Below, one piece after another: positions 1-8,611 of a stretch of DNA of 64,000 bases. Position numbers and translations under genes: made by a program. Within the stretch, counting starts at the first letter, position 1. Every line of letters starts with the position of its first letter. The notes below the pieces were generated by a model. It was not told the DNA's origin. It was given only the letters and a program-made list of their open reading frames with translations, and ran no database searches. Source of the stretch: AP-15 sp963833745 (GTDB lineage Bacteria > Pseudomonadota > Alphaproteobacteria > ATCC43930 > CGMCC-115725); contig CAWHZD010000004.1 in assembly GCA_963833745.1 (NCBI GenBank), positions 1,116,001 through 1,180,000 of the forward strand, read 5' to 3'.

Positions 1-1
1 T

Positions 2-634
2 CACGCCTTCATCAAGCATGTCGGCGCGGTCGAGAAGCATTGCACGGTGGAGCAGCGCGCGATTTTCGCCGACCTCGACTGGCTCGTCCTCCGGCAGTGG
101 GAGGATGGAGGCACCGCTCAAGGACTGGCCTGGGAGCGCTACGCCGGTCGCGTACCGCGCGATGTGCTCGTGGCGCTGCTCCCCGTGTTCACCGAATTGT
201 TCGCTGATGTACCGCTCGGTGGACTAGAGACCGGGCCCATCCGCTGGGAGATGAACGGTTATGACTTGTGGTACGAGACGCTGGGGCGGGTCGGCGGCGC
301 GCATCATCTTATTCTGCTTCGTGCGCCCGATGGCAGTGTCGCTGGGCTCACCGAGGCCGGATGGGATGTGCGAGCCCCCAACATTGTGCGCCAGCAGCTA
401 ACAGCCGTCGCACGCCCGTGGCGGGGTCGCGGAGTTGGTCGTGCGCTGAAGGCGGCGATGCTGCGTGGGGTCCACGAGGCGCACCCCGAAGCGACCGTGA
501 TCGGCACAAACAATGCCGAGGTAAACGCCCCGATCTTGTCAATCAACGCACGGGTGGGTTTCAAAGTCGCTTGGCGGAACGTGGACTATCAGGTCGCGCG
601 GGGCGCGCTGGATGAATGGGAACGCGGCCGATGA
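2..634 (+). CDS. GNAT-family N-acetyltransferase (5' end outside window)
   Basis: The reading frame is open from the first bases of the window, so the true start lies upstream; a GTG at 47 is only an internal candidate. The C-terminal half carries a GNAT acetyl-CoA-binding signature, with 'RPWRGRGVGRALK' matching the R/Q-x-x-G-x-G/A pyrophosphate loop, followed by an 'N..NA.ILSINARVGF' strand typical of motif B. The N-terminal half resembles a second, degenerate GNAT fold, as in two-domain members of the family. The expected role is acetyl transfer from acetyl-CoA to an unknown amine; the substrate cannot be read from sequence. The family call is firm, the substrate is not. Confidence 0.8.
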   Translation, partial: HAFIKHVGAVEKHCTVEQRAIFADLDWLVLRQWEDGGTAQGLAWERYAGRVPRDVLVALLPVFTELFADVPLGGLETGPIRWEMNGYDLWYETLGRVGGAHHLILLRAPDGSVAGLTEAGWDVRAPNIVRQQLTAVARPWRGRGVGRALKAAMLRGVHEAHPEATVIGTNNAEVNAPILSINARVGFKVAWRNVDYQVARGALDEWERGR

Positions 635-716
635 TCGCAGAGGACGAAGTCGGTTGGTGGGTTTCGACCGCCAAAATCTGAACGCTCTGCGGTGACCTGC
701 TGGCTATGTCGGCTAA

Positions 717-782
717 CGGCGCGACCTCGCCGTCCACGAGCGTTCCGGGCGGCGCGACCTCGCCGTCCACAAGCGTTCCGGG
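717..782. repeat. 33-bp tandem duplication in an intergenic stretch (635-974)
   Basis: Two head-to-tail copies of a 33-bp unit (717-749 and 750-782) differ at one position. The unit length is a multiple of three, and the minus strand would read an 11-residue repeat ending in '...DGEVAP', but I see no convincing gene around it. The rest of 635-974 shows no coding pattern. Confidence 0.75.
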
Positions 783-974
783 GAAGGCCCGCAAACCACC
801 CAATGCGGAGTCAAGGTCGGCGTCGGGGAATGGCCGCAATGTGTGAATCGGCGGGCCCTGCTGAAATAGCCTCTAACTTCGTCCTCTCGGCCCGGCTCCG
901 GTCCGTTCATCCTGGCCATCCCGGCGCCACCAAGACAATGTTCACCGGACTAACAGATAAGCGGATGGGTTCGG

Positions 975-1499
975 ATGACCGGTGCATCGAGGATTGTTCG
1001 TGTCGCAGTCTTAGTCGCTGGCGCGTTGTCGGTGATATCCGGGCTTGCGGCAACCGCCGCGGCCAATACCCTCATCGATCTTACCTATGACTCGGTGATG
1101 GACATGGTGCGCCCTGAGGTCCATCCCGGCATCGCCGTGCATCACAATCTTCAGATCAGCTTGGCGGGAGGCGGCAGTCTTGCCGAGGCCCGCAACCGCA
1201 GCGCCGGGCCCTTTCAAGATCAAAACGGCATGGTCCAGGTGTTGGGTAGCTCCGGCGACGAGGGAGCTTATGCGTCGTGGCACACCGCCTCCGACGGTCG
1301 GCTCGTGCGGGTGCAGGACGATCCCCAAAGCACGCGCACGATGACGATCACCCTGCTGCCGGGCAATACTTGCCGCCTCGACGTCGTCGATCAGCTAAGG
1401 CACGGTTTTAACGAATACGCTTTTTTGCGCATCTCGACACACACGGTCGGCTATTTCTCAACCTACCGTGTGGTCGGGACATCCTGCACGATACACTGA
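975..1499 (+). CDS. Secreted hypothetical protein
   Basis: This 174-aa product starts with a clear Sec signal peptide: a basic 'ASRIVRV' start, a hydrophobic core at about residues 9-29 and an 'ATAAAN' cleavage region. The mature part (about 145 aa) is polar, contains two cysteines near its C-terminal third ('NTCRLDV' and 'GTSCTIH') that could form a disulfide, and has no domain I recognise. It stands alone between the acetyltransferase and a convergent transporter. The protein at 23853-24353 has similar size, a signal peptide and a Cys-containing end, but I see no clear homology between them. Confidence 0.65.
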   Translation: MTGASRIVRVAVLVAGALSVISGLAATAAANTLIDLTYDSVMDMVRPEVHPGIAVHHNLQISLAGGGSLAEARNRSAGPFQDQNGMVQVLGSSGDEGAYASWHTASDGRLVRVQDDPQSTRTMTITLLPGNTCRLDVVDQLRHGFNEYAFLRISTHTVGYFSTYRVVGTSCTIH

Positions 1500-1592
1500 T
1501 TAGAAGACTGCAGACCGCCCTTCGCGGCGACCCTGCCAGCGGGTTCAACCAATCAGCCCCACTCCGAAATCCAATCACACTTTGCCCTGTGA

Positions 1593-1772
1593 TCACGAAC
1601 GGCTGAACTGCCGCCCGCCGGAACGCAATCGCAACGACCCGGCGGGCGGCACCGCCGTTGTCCGCGGCTCCATGAGCGGCCGCAGCACGGTCTCGATCTG
1701 CTCGACGATCGAACTCCTCGCCGAAAGCCGAGCGCGGATGAAGGGTCGGTTCTCGACCTCCTTCTGCCGCAT
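1593..1772 (-). CDS. Small hypothetical ORF (59 aa)
   Basis: A short frame downstream of the EamA transporter on the same strand begins 'MRQKEVENRPFIRARL' and ends shortly after an Arg-rich tail. It has an internal helix-like stretch (SSIVEQIETVLRPLM). No family is recognised. It could be a small gene or the remnant of a larger one; the remaining bases of 1500-1781 show nothing else. Confidence 0.25.
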   Translation of the reverse strand: MRQKEVENRPFIRARLSARSSIVEQIETVLRPLMEPRTTAVPPAGSLRLRSGGRQFSRS

Positions 1773-1781
1773 GCCGCGGGA

Positions 1782-2732
1782 CTATGCCCGCTGCGGGACC
1801 GGGACCGCCCGGTTGCGGCGGCGCAAGGTCTCGCGCCACAAAATGTAAAGGCCCGAGGCGACAACGATCGCAGAACCGACGAGCAGACCCGGGCTCGGTA
1901 CGTCGCCCCACACCGCAAAGCCCAGGATCGTTGCCCATACCAGCGACAGGTAGTTGAACGGCACCACTGCCGAGGGCGGCGCCAACGACAGCGAGCGCGT
2001 CCACCAGAACTGAGCGATTCCGTTGCCGATCCCGGCGAGTGCGACCATCAGCGCGTCGCGCCAATGCGGGGCGCGGAACCCGAATGTCAAGAGGCCGGCG
2101 GTGCACAAGGTCATAATGCTCATCTGGTAGAGAGTCAGCGTCCCGGTCGATTCGGTCATGCTCATGCGGCGGATGGCGATGGCCACGGTCGAGATCAGGA
2201 CCGCGTTGACGAGCGCGAACAGCGCGCCGTAAGTCAGCGTACCGGCACCGGGGTGGGTGATGATCAGGACGCCGACAAACCCGACGATCAGCGCCGACCA
2301 GCGGTGCCTGCAGACCTTCTCCTTCAGGATTACGATCGACAGCAGGGTCGTGAACAGTGGCGCCGCGAAGCCGATCGCCGTCGCCGCTCCGAGCGACAGC
2401 ACGCTGACCGCAAGGAGCCAGCATAGCATCGAGCCGAATTGCGATAGCCCGCGCTGCAGATGCTCGCGGTAGCGCCGCGTCCGCAAGACGCCCCACCCGG
2501 CGCGCGGCAATACGATCGCTGCAGTGGTCAGGAACGCGAACAAGGTGCGCCCGAACGCAACCTCGCCCAGCGGATAGTTGGCGAGTTGCCACTTCACGAC
2601 CGCATTGCCGCCGGCGAACATCACGGTCGAGCCGACCGTGTAGGCGATGCCGAGCGGGATCTGGTTGCGCCCCGCCGCCGCACTCACATCGGCGATGATC
2701 ATCGCGCCGAACCGGGCTGGCCGGATGTCCAT
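1782..2732 (-). CDS. EamA/DMT-family transporter
   Basis: The 316-aa membrane protein has about ten hydrophobic segments arranged as two EamA repeats (roughly residues 28-160 and 170-300), the usual drug/metabolite transporter layout and length. Family marks include 'GNAVVKW' in helix 1, the 'LGAATAIGFAAPLFTTLLS' helix of repeat 1, and 'VVPFNYLSLVWATILGF' at the corresponding place in repeat 2. These proteins sit in the inner membrane and export small metabolites or amino acids; the substrate is unknown. It is a single gene. The first 20-25 residues are hydrophilic, and a start a few codons downstream is possible. Confidence 0.85.
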   Translation of the reverse strand: MDIRPARFGAMIIADVSAAAGRNQIPLGIAYTVGSTVMFAGGNAVVKWQLANYPLGEVAFGRTLFAFLTTAAIVLPRAGWGVLRTRRYREHLQRGLSQFGSMLCWLLAVSVLSLGAATAIGFAAPLFTTLLSIVILKEKVCRHRWSALIVGFVGVLIITHPGAGTLTYGALFALVNAVLISTVAIAIRRMSMTESTGTLTLYQMSIMTLCTAGLLTFGFRAPHWRDALMVALAGIGNGIAQFWWTRSLSLAPPSAVVPFNYLSLVWATILGFAVWGDVPSPGLLVGSAIVVASGLYILWRETLRRRNRAVPVPQRA

Positions 2733-2949
2733 CAGAACCTCTCTTTATGAGCAGTCGCAGAGGCCTTCAGGCGGCACGGCGGCCGGTCCTCGCCGAGCCA
2801 GGCCGGCCGCACCGCGTGTCCCGGACGGGACGGGTCGCAGCTGCGTTCGTCCCTTGTAGCTCGGCGATCTGCTGGGAGGACAGTAACAATCAGGATGGGA
2901 ATCCCGGCGGTCGTGACGATGGGATGAGGGCCGATGCCTTTGCGCCGGG

Positions 2950-3690
2950 TCAGCTCGGCTTACGAAATTTCAACACGTAGATGTCGACCGGTTGAGCCGA
3001 GGAATGCGAGGGGGTGTCGCGGGCATCGCCGGAAACGCGCAGGAAATCGCCGTGGTCGATCAATTTGAATCCCGCCGCCTCGATCTCCGAAGTGGCCAGC
3101 GCTTCGTCCGAACGGTGCAGGGTGTGGACGACGCTGGTGCCCGCGCCGGGCTTGGCCGAGTAATCGCCCATGACCAATTCGCCACCCGGCTTCAGCGCAT
3201 CGTAGAAAGCCTTGTTCATCTTGGCGCGATCGACACCGAGGTAGGTAATGTCGTGATAGGCATAGAAAAATGTCACAAGATCGAAATCATGCATGCCCGC
3301 CGGCGCGGGATCCTCGAATGGTTGCACCACCGAGACGATATTGGCGGCTGCCGGGGTCTTCATCCGTGCATCGAGCCGGTCCTTGACGCGCGCAAAGGCG
3401 GCTTCCGAATTCTGTGCATAAACTTTGCCGTCCGGCGTCACGGCGCGCGCCAGAAGTTCCGCTTTCCACCCGTATACCGCAAAAATGTCGAGGATTTTCA
3501 TGCCGGGCTTCGCGCCGATGAACGCCAGCCACCGCGCCGGCGCGCGGTTGGTATCGAGCTTGCGATCCGCGTCGCTTCGGTCGGGAGTGGCAACAATTGC
3601 AGCGTAGTCCGGGGCGGGCTGAGAGACCGCCGCCGGCGCGGCCGCGATCGCGGACAGAGTCAGCAGGCAGGCAAGAAACTTATATTTCAT
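2950..3690 (-). CDS. Exported class I SAM-dependent methyltransferase-like protein
   Basis: The start at 3690 ('MKYKFLACLLTLSAIAAAP') is preferred over the upstream ATG because a GGGAG ribosome-binding site lies just before it and because it opens a signal peptide (cleavage near AAPAAVSQP). The mature protein has a Rossmann methyltransferase fold: 'GAKPGMKILDIFAVYGWKAE' stands for motif I, 'DFDLVTFFYAYHDI' for motif IV, and 'LKPGGELVMGDY' for the post-IV strand. Motif I reads DIFAVYGW rather than the usual D.G.G.G, so SAM binding may be altered. Periplasmic methyltransferase-like proteins with this layout are common in Proteobacteria and have no established substrate. Confidence 0.75.
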   Translation of the reverse strand: MKYKFLACLLTLSAIAAAPAAVSQPAPDYAAIVATPDRSDADRKLDTNRAPARWLAFIGAKPGMKILDIFAVYGWKAELLARAVTPDGKVYAQNSEAAFARVKDRLDARMKTPAAANIVSVVQPFEDPAPAGMHDFDLVTFFYAYHDITYLGVDRAKMNKAFYDALKPGGELVMGDYSAKPGAGTSVVHTLHRSDEALATSEIEAAGFKLIDHGDFLRVSGDARDTPSHSSAQPVDIYVLKFRKPS

Positions 3691-3837
3691 ATGTCGCTCC
3701 CTTGAAGCGAGGTGAGGAGCCAAGCGCGGTTTGCCCGACGCCGGCCGCTCCCTCCTACCCAGACCGGCTACCGGGTCTTCATCTCGGTCACGGCAATTCG
3801 CCTATCGCTTCGCTGCGCTCGCAATGACGATCTGCTG

Positions 3838-5340
3838 TCACTCGATCGGCAGCTGTTCGGCGATCGTGCGGAAGCTATCGCCGCGGCTCTTGGCCCTGGC
3901 GCCCGCCGCGACGAGGATCGCCACACCGATCGCCAGCACCACTGCACCCTGGAAGAGCGGCTGGAACACCAGCGCCGTGTTCGGCAGGATCGCGAGCGAG
4001 ACGATCAGCGGCACCGCCAGAACGATCGATACGATCGCCGTCGGGACGACGAGCGGCTGCTCCTTGACGCCCTTGGCCCAGGCGGTCTCGCGGTATTCCT
4101 TGTGCCAGTAGAAATTGAGCGCACCGATCGCCAGCGCCAGCCACATGCCGAGGACCGCGAGCGAGCGCACCGCGACGCCCATGGCCCAGCCGGCGAAGAC
4201 CGATTGCACCAGGAACAGTGAACCGAGTCCGGCGATTAGCAACAGCGCGGCGAGCGGCACCTTGCGGCTGGAGGTCTCGGCGAAGACCGAGGGCAGCATT
4301 CGGTCCTGCGCCTGCGCAAAGCAGAAGCGCGACGCCACCATCAGGCCCGGTGCCAGCGTCTTGCCGACGATCAGCGCGACCAGGAGGTTCAGAATGACGG
4401 TCAGCCAACTCGGCGCGACCAGGCCGATGAGCCCGGGCGCCGTTGCATAGCTCGTCTTGCCGGCCTTGATCAGACCGACGACCGCCCACCACGGGGCAGC
4501 GTGGAACAGCGCGGCGGCGACCGCGGTAAACAGGACGAGCGCGATGAGCCAGCCCCACATGATGCCGAGCGGCACCTTCGTTTCCGCCTGCCGCACTTCG
4601 CCGCCAAGAGCCGGCCCGGCGCCCAGACCGGCATAGGCAAAGACGAAGAGCGAGGTGACGGAAATGAAATGGAACAGGCTTGCGGGCGCCGCCGCTGTCG
4701 GTGCGGTGAATTGCACCTTCGCGACCTTGCTGGCCGCCGCGACGAAGGTCTCGGGCGGGGTCAGGAAGCCGTAAGCGGTAATCAACAGCGCCACCCCGAC
4801 GATCACGAACATCAGGATCGTGACGAATGTCCCGTAATGGCGAATGCCGGCCGCGTTGATCCAGAAGGTCAGCCAAATCGCCGCCAGACCACTCAGCAGA
4901 TGGCCGGTATGCGACAGCAGGAAATGCCCCAAAGCCGGGCTGATTGGCAGCATCGCCTGGCCCAGGAAGGTGCCGAAGGCGAAGCCGAGAAAACCCAATC
5001 CGGCGGGGCCGGTCGCCCAGTAGGTGAACGTGATCAGAAAGCCCGCCGGCATGCCGACGCTGCGGGACAGCCAGACGTGCTTCGAGCCGGCGCGCGGCAT
5101 GACCCGCGAGAAGGCCGCAAAGAGATAAGCCTTCGGCAGCATCGCGATGCCGCACACGAACATCGCCAGCGGCACGAGCCCCTTCACATCGGGGTAAACG
5201 GAGAGGCTCTGCACCGAGACGTAGTTGATGCCGGAGCCGTATTCGGCCGACACGGCGGACGCCGTGATCGCCAGAACGCCGAGCGTCTTCGCGAGCTTGA
5301 ATACGGGTACCGGCTCGGCCGCAAGGGCGCTTTCGGTCAT
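3838..5340 (-). CDS. APC-superfamily amino acid/amine permease
   Basis: The start at 5340 (MTESALAAEP) follows a GGGAGGAC ribosome-binding site, which favours it over the ATG nine codons upstream. The product is about 500 aa with some 12 hydrophobic segments, matching the APC amino-acid/polyamine/organocation superfamily. Helix 1 carries a broken glycine-rich stretch ('AVSAEYGSGINYV'), and 'FVFAYAGLGAGPALGGEV' matches the helix 6 substrate-site region with a following acidic residue. It would import an amino acid or amine across the inner membrane; the ligand is not predictable. It is transcribed in the same direction as the methyltransferase-like gene, about 150 bases upstream of it. Confidence 0.8.
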   Translation of the reverse strand: MTESALAAEPVPVFKLAKTLGVLAITASAVSAEYGSGINYVSVQSLSVYPDVKGLVPLAMFVCGIAMLPKAYLFAAFSRVMPRAGSKHVWLSRSVGMPAGFLITFTYWATGPAGLGFLGFAFGTFLGQAMLPISPALGHFLLSHTGHLLSGLAAIWLTFWINAAGIRHYGTFVTILMFVIVGVALLITAYGFLTPPETFVAAASKVAKVQFTAPTAAAPASLFHFISVTSLFVFAYAGLGAGPALGGEVRQAETKVPLGIMWGWLIALVLFTAVAAALFHAAPWWAVVGLIKAGKTSYATAPGLIGLVAPSWLTVILNLLVALIVGKTLAPGLMVASRFCFAQAQDRMLPSVFAETSSRKVPLAALLLIAGLGSLFLVQSVFAGWAMGVAVRSLAVLGMWLALAIGALNFYWHKEYRETAWAKGVKEQPLVVPTAIVSIVLAVPLIVSLAILPNTALVFQPLFQGAVVLAIGVAILVAAGARAKSRGDSFRTIAEQLPIE

Positions 5341-5379
5341 GAAGTCCTCCCGTATTTTGTTGCGCACGTGTCCCGCGAC

Positions 5380-5475
5380 TTATTTAGCCACGATCCGGCG
5401 GGGACCGCCACGCTGGCCTGGCTTCCACCTCGTCGCCTTGAGAACCTCCGGCAGTTTGCGCTTCGTCTTCGCCAT
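5380..5475 (-). CDS. Short basic ORF resembling a DUF5681 N-terminus
   Basis: A 31-residue frame reads 'MAKTKRKLPEVLKATRWKP' and continues 'GQRGGPRRIVAK'. The 'RWKPGQ.G.P' pattern resembles the KPGQSGNP-type start of DUF5681 proteins, which are often phage or mobile-element associated. It lies just upstream of the APC permease on the same strand and stops early, so it is either a very small protein or a broken remnant. Confidence 0.3.
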   Translation of the reverse strand: MAKTKRKLPEVLKATRWKPGQRGGPRRIVAK

Positions 5476-5624
5476 GCGCAGCAAATACTCACTTTCCGGC
5501 TCACGCGCGAATCCGAACGTAGATATGAATGAGAAACGCCCTCGCATGGTAAACCCAAGGGGGTTTTTCGTGGCCTTCTGGTCGTCGTCTCCGCCAGTAT
5601 AGAGTGGGAACTGAGGAGGGACGC

Positions 5625-6368
5625 ATGCGCCTCGAAGACAAAGTCGCAATCGTCACAGGCGGAGCGCACGGAATGGGGGAGGCCGAGGCGCGGCTCTTCG
5701 CCGAGGAGGGCGCCAAGGTTGTGGTCGCCGACATACTGGGCGACCGGGCCGAGGCCGTCGCCGCCGCAATTCGCGCGAGCAACGCAGCCGCCATCGCCGC
5801 GACAATCGACGTCACCAGCGAGCCCGCCTGGGTAGCGCTGATCGCAAAGACGGTGGAGACCTACGGGCGGCTCGACATCCTGGTGAACAATGCCGGGATT
5901 TCCGGCAGCTCGGTAGGCGATCCGGATGGACTCGACGGCTGGGAACGGGTCATCGCCGTGAACCAGACCAGCGTCTTTCTCGGTACCAAGCTCGCCGCCG
6001 AGCAAATGGCGAAGACCGGCGGCGGCTCGATCGTCAACATCAGCTCGATCATGGGGTTTATCGGCGGGCCGAGCGGCCATCCGGCTTACAGCGCCTCAAA
6101 GGGCGCGGTGCGGATCTATACGAAATCCGCAGCGGTGCGCTATGGCCCCCTTGGCATCCGCGTCAACTCGGTGCATCCCGGCTATATGCCGCCGATGCTG
6201 AATGCGACCAATGCCAACGAGCGCGCCGACAAGATCGCGCTGACCCCGCTGCGCCGGCTCGGCGAGCCAATCGAGGTCGCCTACGGTGTGCTGTTCCTCG
6301 CCTCCGACGAAGCGTCGTTCGTCACCGGTACCGAACTGGTGATCGACGGCGGCTATATCGCGCAATAG
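5625..6368 (+). CDS. Short-chain dehydrogenase/reductase (classical SDR)
   Basis: The ATG at 5625 lies seven bases after a GAGGAGGGA ribosome-binding site and gives a 247-aa protein, the standard classical SDR length. Visible motifs in order are the cofactor loop 'TGGAHGMGE' (TGxxxGxG), 'NNAG' near residue 85, the catalytic serine region 'NISSIMGF', the catalytic 'YSASK' (Tyr and Lys four apart), and a C-terminal 'VTGTELVIDGGY'. An Asp ('VVVADIL') follows the second beta strand, which normally favours NAD(H) over NADP(H). It should oxidise or reduce an alcohol/ketone pair; the substrate is unknown. Confidence 0.9.
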   Translation: MRLEDKVAIVTGGAHGMGEAEARLFAEEGAKVVVADILGDRAEAVAAAIRASNAAAIAATIDVTSEPAWVALIAKTVETYGRLDILVNNAGISGSSVGDPDGLDGWERVIAVNQTSVFLGTKLAAEQMAKTGGGSIVNISSIMGFIGGPSGHPAYSASKGAVRIYTKSAAVRYGPLGIRVNSVHPGYMPPMLNATNANERADKIALTPLRRLGEPIEVAYGVLFLASDEASFVTGTELVIDGGYIAQ

Positions 6369-6417
6369 GGCTAGCCTATTTCCCCTATCGAGGGTCGTGG
6401 CCACGATCGGGGCGTTC

Positions 6418-6570
6418 TCACGGTGAGGCAGCGGCGTGCTGCAGCACCATGTCAGCCGCCTTCTCGCCAATCATGATCGATGGCGCGTTAGTATTCCCCG
6501 ATCTGAGTGTCGGCACGTCCGTACGGCTGCAGCTCCCGGCGGCGTGCCGTTTGAACAACCGTGGTGATCC
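6418..6570 (-). pseudogene. C-terminal remnant of a GMC-family oxidoreductase
   Basis: Read on the minus strand, 6546 down to 6418 gives 'HAAGSCSRTDVPTLRSGNTN' followed by 'APSIMIGEKAADMV' and a stop. This is the end of a GMC flavin oxidoreductase: the H-x-x-G-S/T-C active-site loop, then the conserved P-T-L..GN.NAP...IGEKAAD tail. About 25-30 residues that normally separate the two motifs are missing, so the remnant carries an internal deletion as well as lacking the whole FAD-binding N-terminus. A few in-frame codons extend it upstream to about 6570. No other gene was seen in 6369-6920; its last part is the promoter region of the next gene. Confidence 0.7.
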
Positions 6571-6920
6571 AAGGCCGGCTCAGCGCCAATCAGCGGATAT
6601 TCGGAGCGTTGGCTGTGAACGGGTCAGTTCGACCCTTAACCGACCTTGCCGGCGCGAGGGAGAAGCATCGAGGTCGAGTGGAAAAGAGACATTCCCAATC
6701 TGCGGTTCCATTGATGCCTGCGCGTAGCGAATTCCCACGGGCGCACTGGGCGGTGATCGGCACCATGATTTGCTTTAGTACCGCCGCCGCGATCTCACAG
6801 AAACCGCGAAACCGGACAAAGATGGGTTCCGCTAGTCGCCGCGATTGTACAGCTATAGAGTTGCGTTCATCAAAAATCCCGTTCCTAACGTAACACAAGC
6901 ACGAAGGGAGGAACAATGTC

Positions 6921-8012
6921 ATGCCTACTCGCTACACCCTGAGCCAAGTTCTGGGGATCGTGGTCATCGGAACCCTTTGCGCTATCACAGGGCCTGGAGG
7001 CGTGGCACAGGCTCAGGCGCCGTCCGCGCCGTCGATGCCGGTCCAGCCTTGGGGGTTGCCGCCGTTGCCGGCGGAGGTCGGGCCGGTCGAGAAATTCGCT
7101 GATGTCAGCGGCACGCCGCAGGGTAAGTTCCTGGAAGGCGGTGCATTCGATACCCAGGGCAATCTGTGGTTCGTGGCGATCGGTTCGGGCTGGATTTCAT
7201 ACCTGACGCCCGACGGCAAGCTGGTACCGGTGGTCAATTGCAATCCGCCGCCCGAGCTGGGGCAGACCTGCGAGCCGCAGGGCTCGCGCTGGCACGACGG
7301 CAAGCTCTACCTGACCTCGCGGCACCGCGGCATCCTGGTCTACGACCCGTCGACCAAGCAGCTGACGACACTGGTCTATACTTATCGAAACCAGTTGTTC
7401 AAAGGTCCCAACGATCTCGACTTCGACGCTGAAGGCAATTTGTTCTTCACCGATCCCTGGGGAACCGGTCCCGGACCCAACGAAACGGACCGCGCGGGGG
7501 CTGTCTACCAGTACTCGCGCGACGGCGTTTTGCGCAAAGTGATGGACAGCAGCATGTTTCCGAATGGGATCGCGGTCTCGCCTGACGACACCACCTTGGC
7601 CGTCGGCGACTTCAGGGCAGGTCGCATGTGGTATGCCGGCTTCGAGATCGGCCCCAATATGGGCTGCCCACAATGCCCGCGGGATCCGCTGCACATGACC
7701 TTTGCCGGGGTTAAGGCCGGCACCTATATCCCCGGCAATGGCGGCCCTGACGGCATCCATTACGACGTCAAGGGCAATGTGTGGGCCGGCGTGCCCCCTC
7801 TCGGCGGCATCGTGGAAATCAATCCGCGCGGTCTGATCCTCGGCTTCGTGCCGATTCCGAATGGCGACCCCGCCACAACCAACTTCGCTTTTGGCGGGCC
7901 CGATAATCAATTCGTCTATTTCGAGGGGGCAACGAGCGGAACATTCTGGCGTTTCAAGGCGCCTTATCCTGGTCTAATCGGCCCCGGCGGTGTTCGCCTG
8001 CCGCCGCAGTAA
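6921..8012 (+). CDS. Secreted SMP-30/gluconolactonase-like beta-propeller protein
   Basis: The ATG at 6921 follows GGGAGGAAC and opens a signal peptide with hydrophobic core 'VLGIVVIGTLCAI' and an 'AQAQA' cleavage zone. The 363-aa product has SMP-30/LRE-like propeller blades: 'LEGGAFDTQGNLWFV', 'GPNDLDFDAEGNLFFTDPW', 'FPNGIAVSPDD' and 'GGPDGIHYDVKGNVWAG'. The 'PND' and 'NG' positions match residues that bind the catalytic divalent metal in gluconolactonases. Expected role: periplasmic hydrolysis of a lactone or related cyclic ester; the substrate is unknown. Four cysteines ('CNPPPELGQTC', 'CPQCP') suggest disulfides in the periplasm. Confidence 0.8.
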   Translation: MPTRYTLSQVLGIVVIGTLCAITGPGGVAQAQAPSAPSMPVQPWGLPPLPAEVGPVEKFADVSGTPQGKFLEGGAFDTQGNLWFVAIGSGWISYLTPDGKLVPVVNCNPPPELGQTCEPQGSRWHDGKLYLTSRHRGILVYDPSTKQLTTLVYTYRNQLFKGPNDLDFDAEGNLFFTDPWGTGPGPNETDRAGAVYQYSRDGVLRKVMDSSMFPNGIAVSPDDTTLAVGDFRAGRMWYAGFEIGPNMGCPQCPRDPLHMTFAGVKAGTYIPGNGGPDGIHYDVKGNVWAGVPPLGGIVEINPRGLILGFVPIPNGDPATTNFAFGGPDNQFVYFEGATSGTFWRFKAPYPGLIGPGGVRLPPQ

Positions 8013-8151
8013 ATAGCGGTCAGGCTACATTTGCCGGCTTCTCCTCAACGCTGACCGAGCTCAGGCAAACCGAGCCGTAGCGCTGATTTGGTTACCGGAC
8101 GCCGCCGCCTGGGGCGCTGCCAGCGAGGTCAGGCCGAAGCTCATCTCGAAG

Positions 8152-8349
8152 TCAGACCCTGCCGCACAATGGACAGGAGCGCTCAAAGGGCTCCCGCAGG
8201 TCCGGCAGCGACATATCCGGCCCGTGCTCAGCCAAGAGCCGCAAGACGCTGAGCCGGCCCTCCCGGTCGCATTTCGTGCACGCCACGTCGAGTTGCCGGT
8301 GCCCGGCCGCGGCCACGTCAGAGAGCCGCCAGGCACCGCTGCGCGGCAT
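8152..8349 (-). CDS. Small zinc-ribbon protein of unknown function
   Basis: This 65-aa frame contains 'CTKCDREGR' and, 25 residues on, 'ERSCPLCG', i.e. two Cys-x2-Cys knuckles suited to one zinc ion. Between them is a helix 'LSVLRLLAEHGPDMSLPDL'. I recognise this layout from small uncharacterised alphaproteobacterial proteins that often lie near mobile or accessory DNA; no function is established. An ORF in another frame covers the same bases but lacks this pattern. Confidence 0.6.
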   Translation of the reverse strand: MPRSGAWRLSDVAAAGHRQLDVACTKCDREGRLSVLRLLAEHGPDMSLPDLREPFERSCPLCGRV

Positions 8350-8389
8350 CGCCGCCCGCTCCTTCGCTCACTGGCTTGCCGAAATTGAT

Positions 8390-8611
8390 TTATAGATCAT
8401 CGGGACGTAACCCGGTGTGTTTGGCGATCCGCGCCAGCATTCGTGGGCCGATTTCCTCATTGTCGTGGAAGGCAAAGACGTAATCCGGCCAGCCGGTGCG
8501 GGACAGTATGCGATGGGAACTGCGGTGCCGTTTGACGATCCAGCCGCTTCGCAGCAGCGCGCGCAAGACGCGCCGTGCCGGTGTGCCGGACCAGCTACTC
8601 TGCGGCGGCAA
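8390..8611 (-). CDS. hicA: HicA-family mRNA interferase toxin
   Basis: The 73-aa product shows the HicA double-stranded-RNA-binding-like fold: 'VLRALLRSGWIVKRHRSSHR' contains the helix and the catalytic-histidine strand (normally G-S-H; here S-S-H), followed by 'FAFHDNEEIGPRMLARIAKH' and 'TGL'. HicA toxins cleave mRNA and are neutralised by HicB. It overlaps the end of hicB by 17 bases, so the two are co-translated with the antitoxin first, the reverse of the classical hicAB order. The start is probably the TTG at 8611; no ATG is available nearby. Confidence 0.8.
   Translation of the reverse strand: MPPQSSWSGTPARRVLRALLRSGWIVKRHRSSHRILSRTGWPDYVFAFHDNEEIGPRMLARIAKHTGLRPDDL

Noticed and set aside
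4501..5532. 343-codon plus-strand frame across the APC permease
   Set aside because: Composition is typical of an antisense shadow (His/Arg/Gln rich) and the permease on the minus strand has proper membrane segments and a ribosome-binding site.
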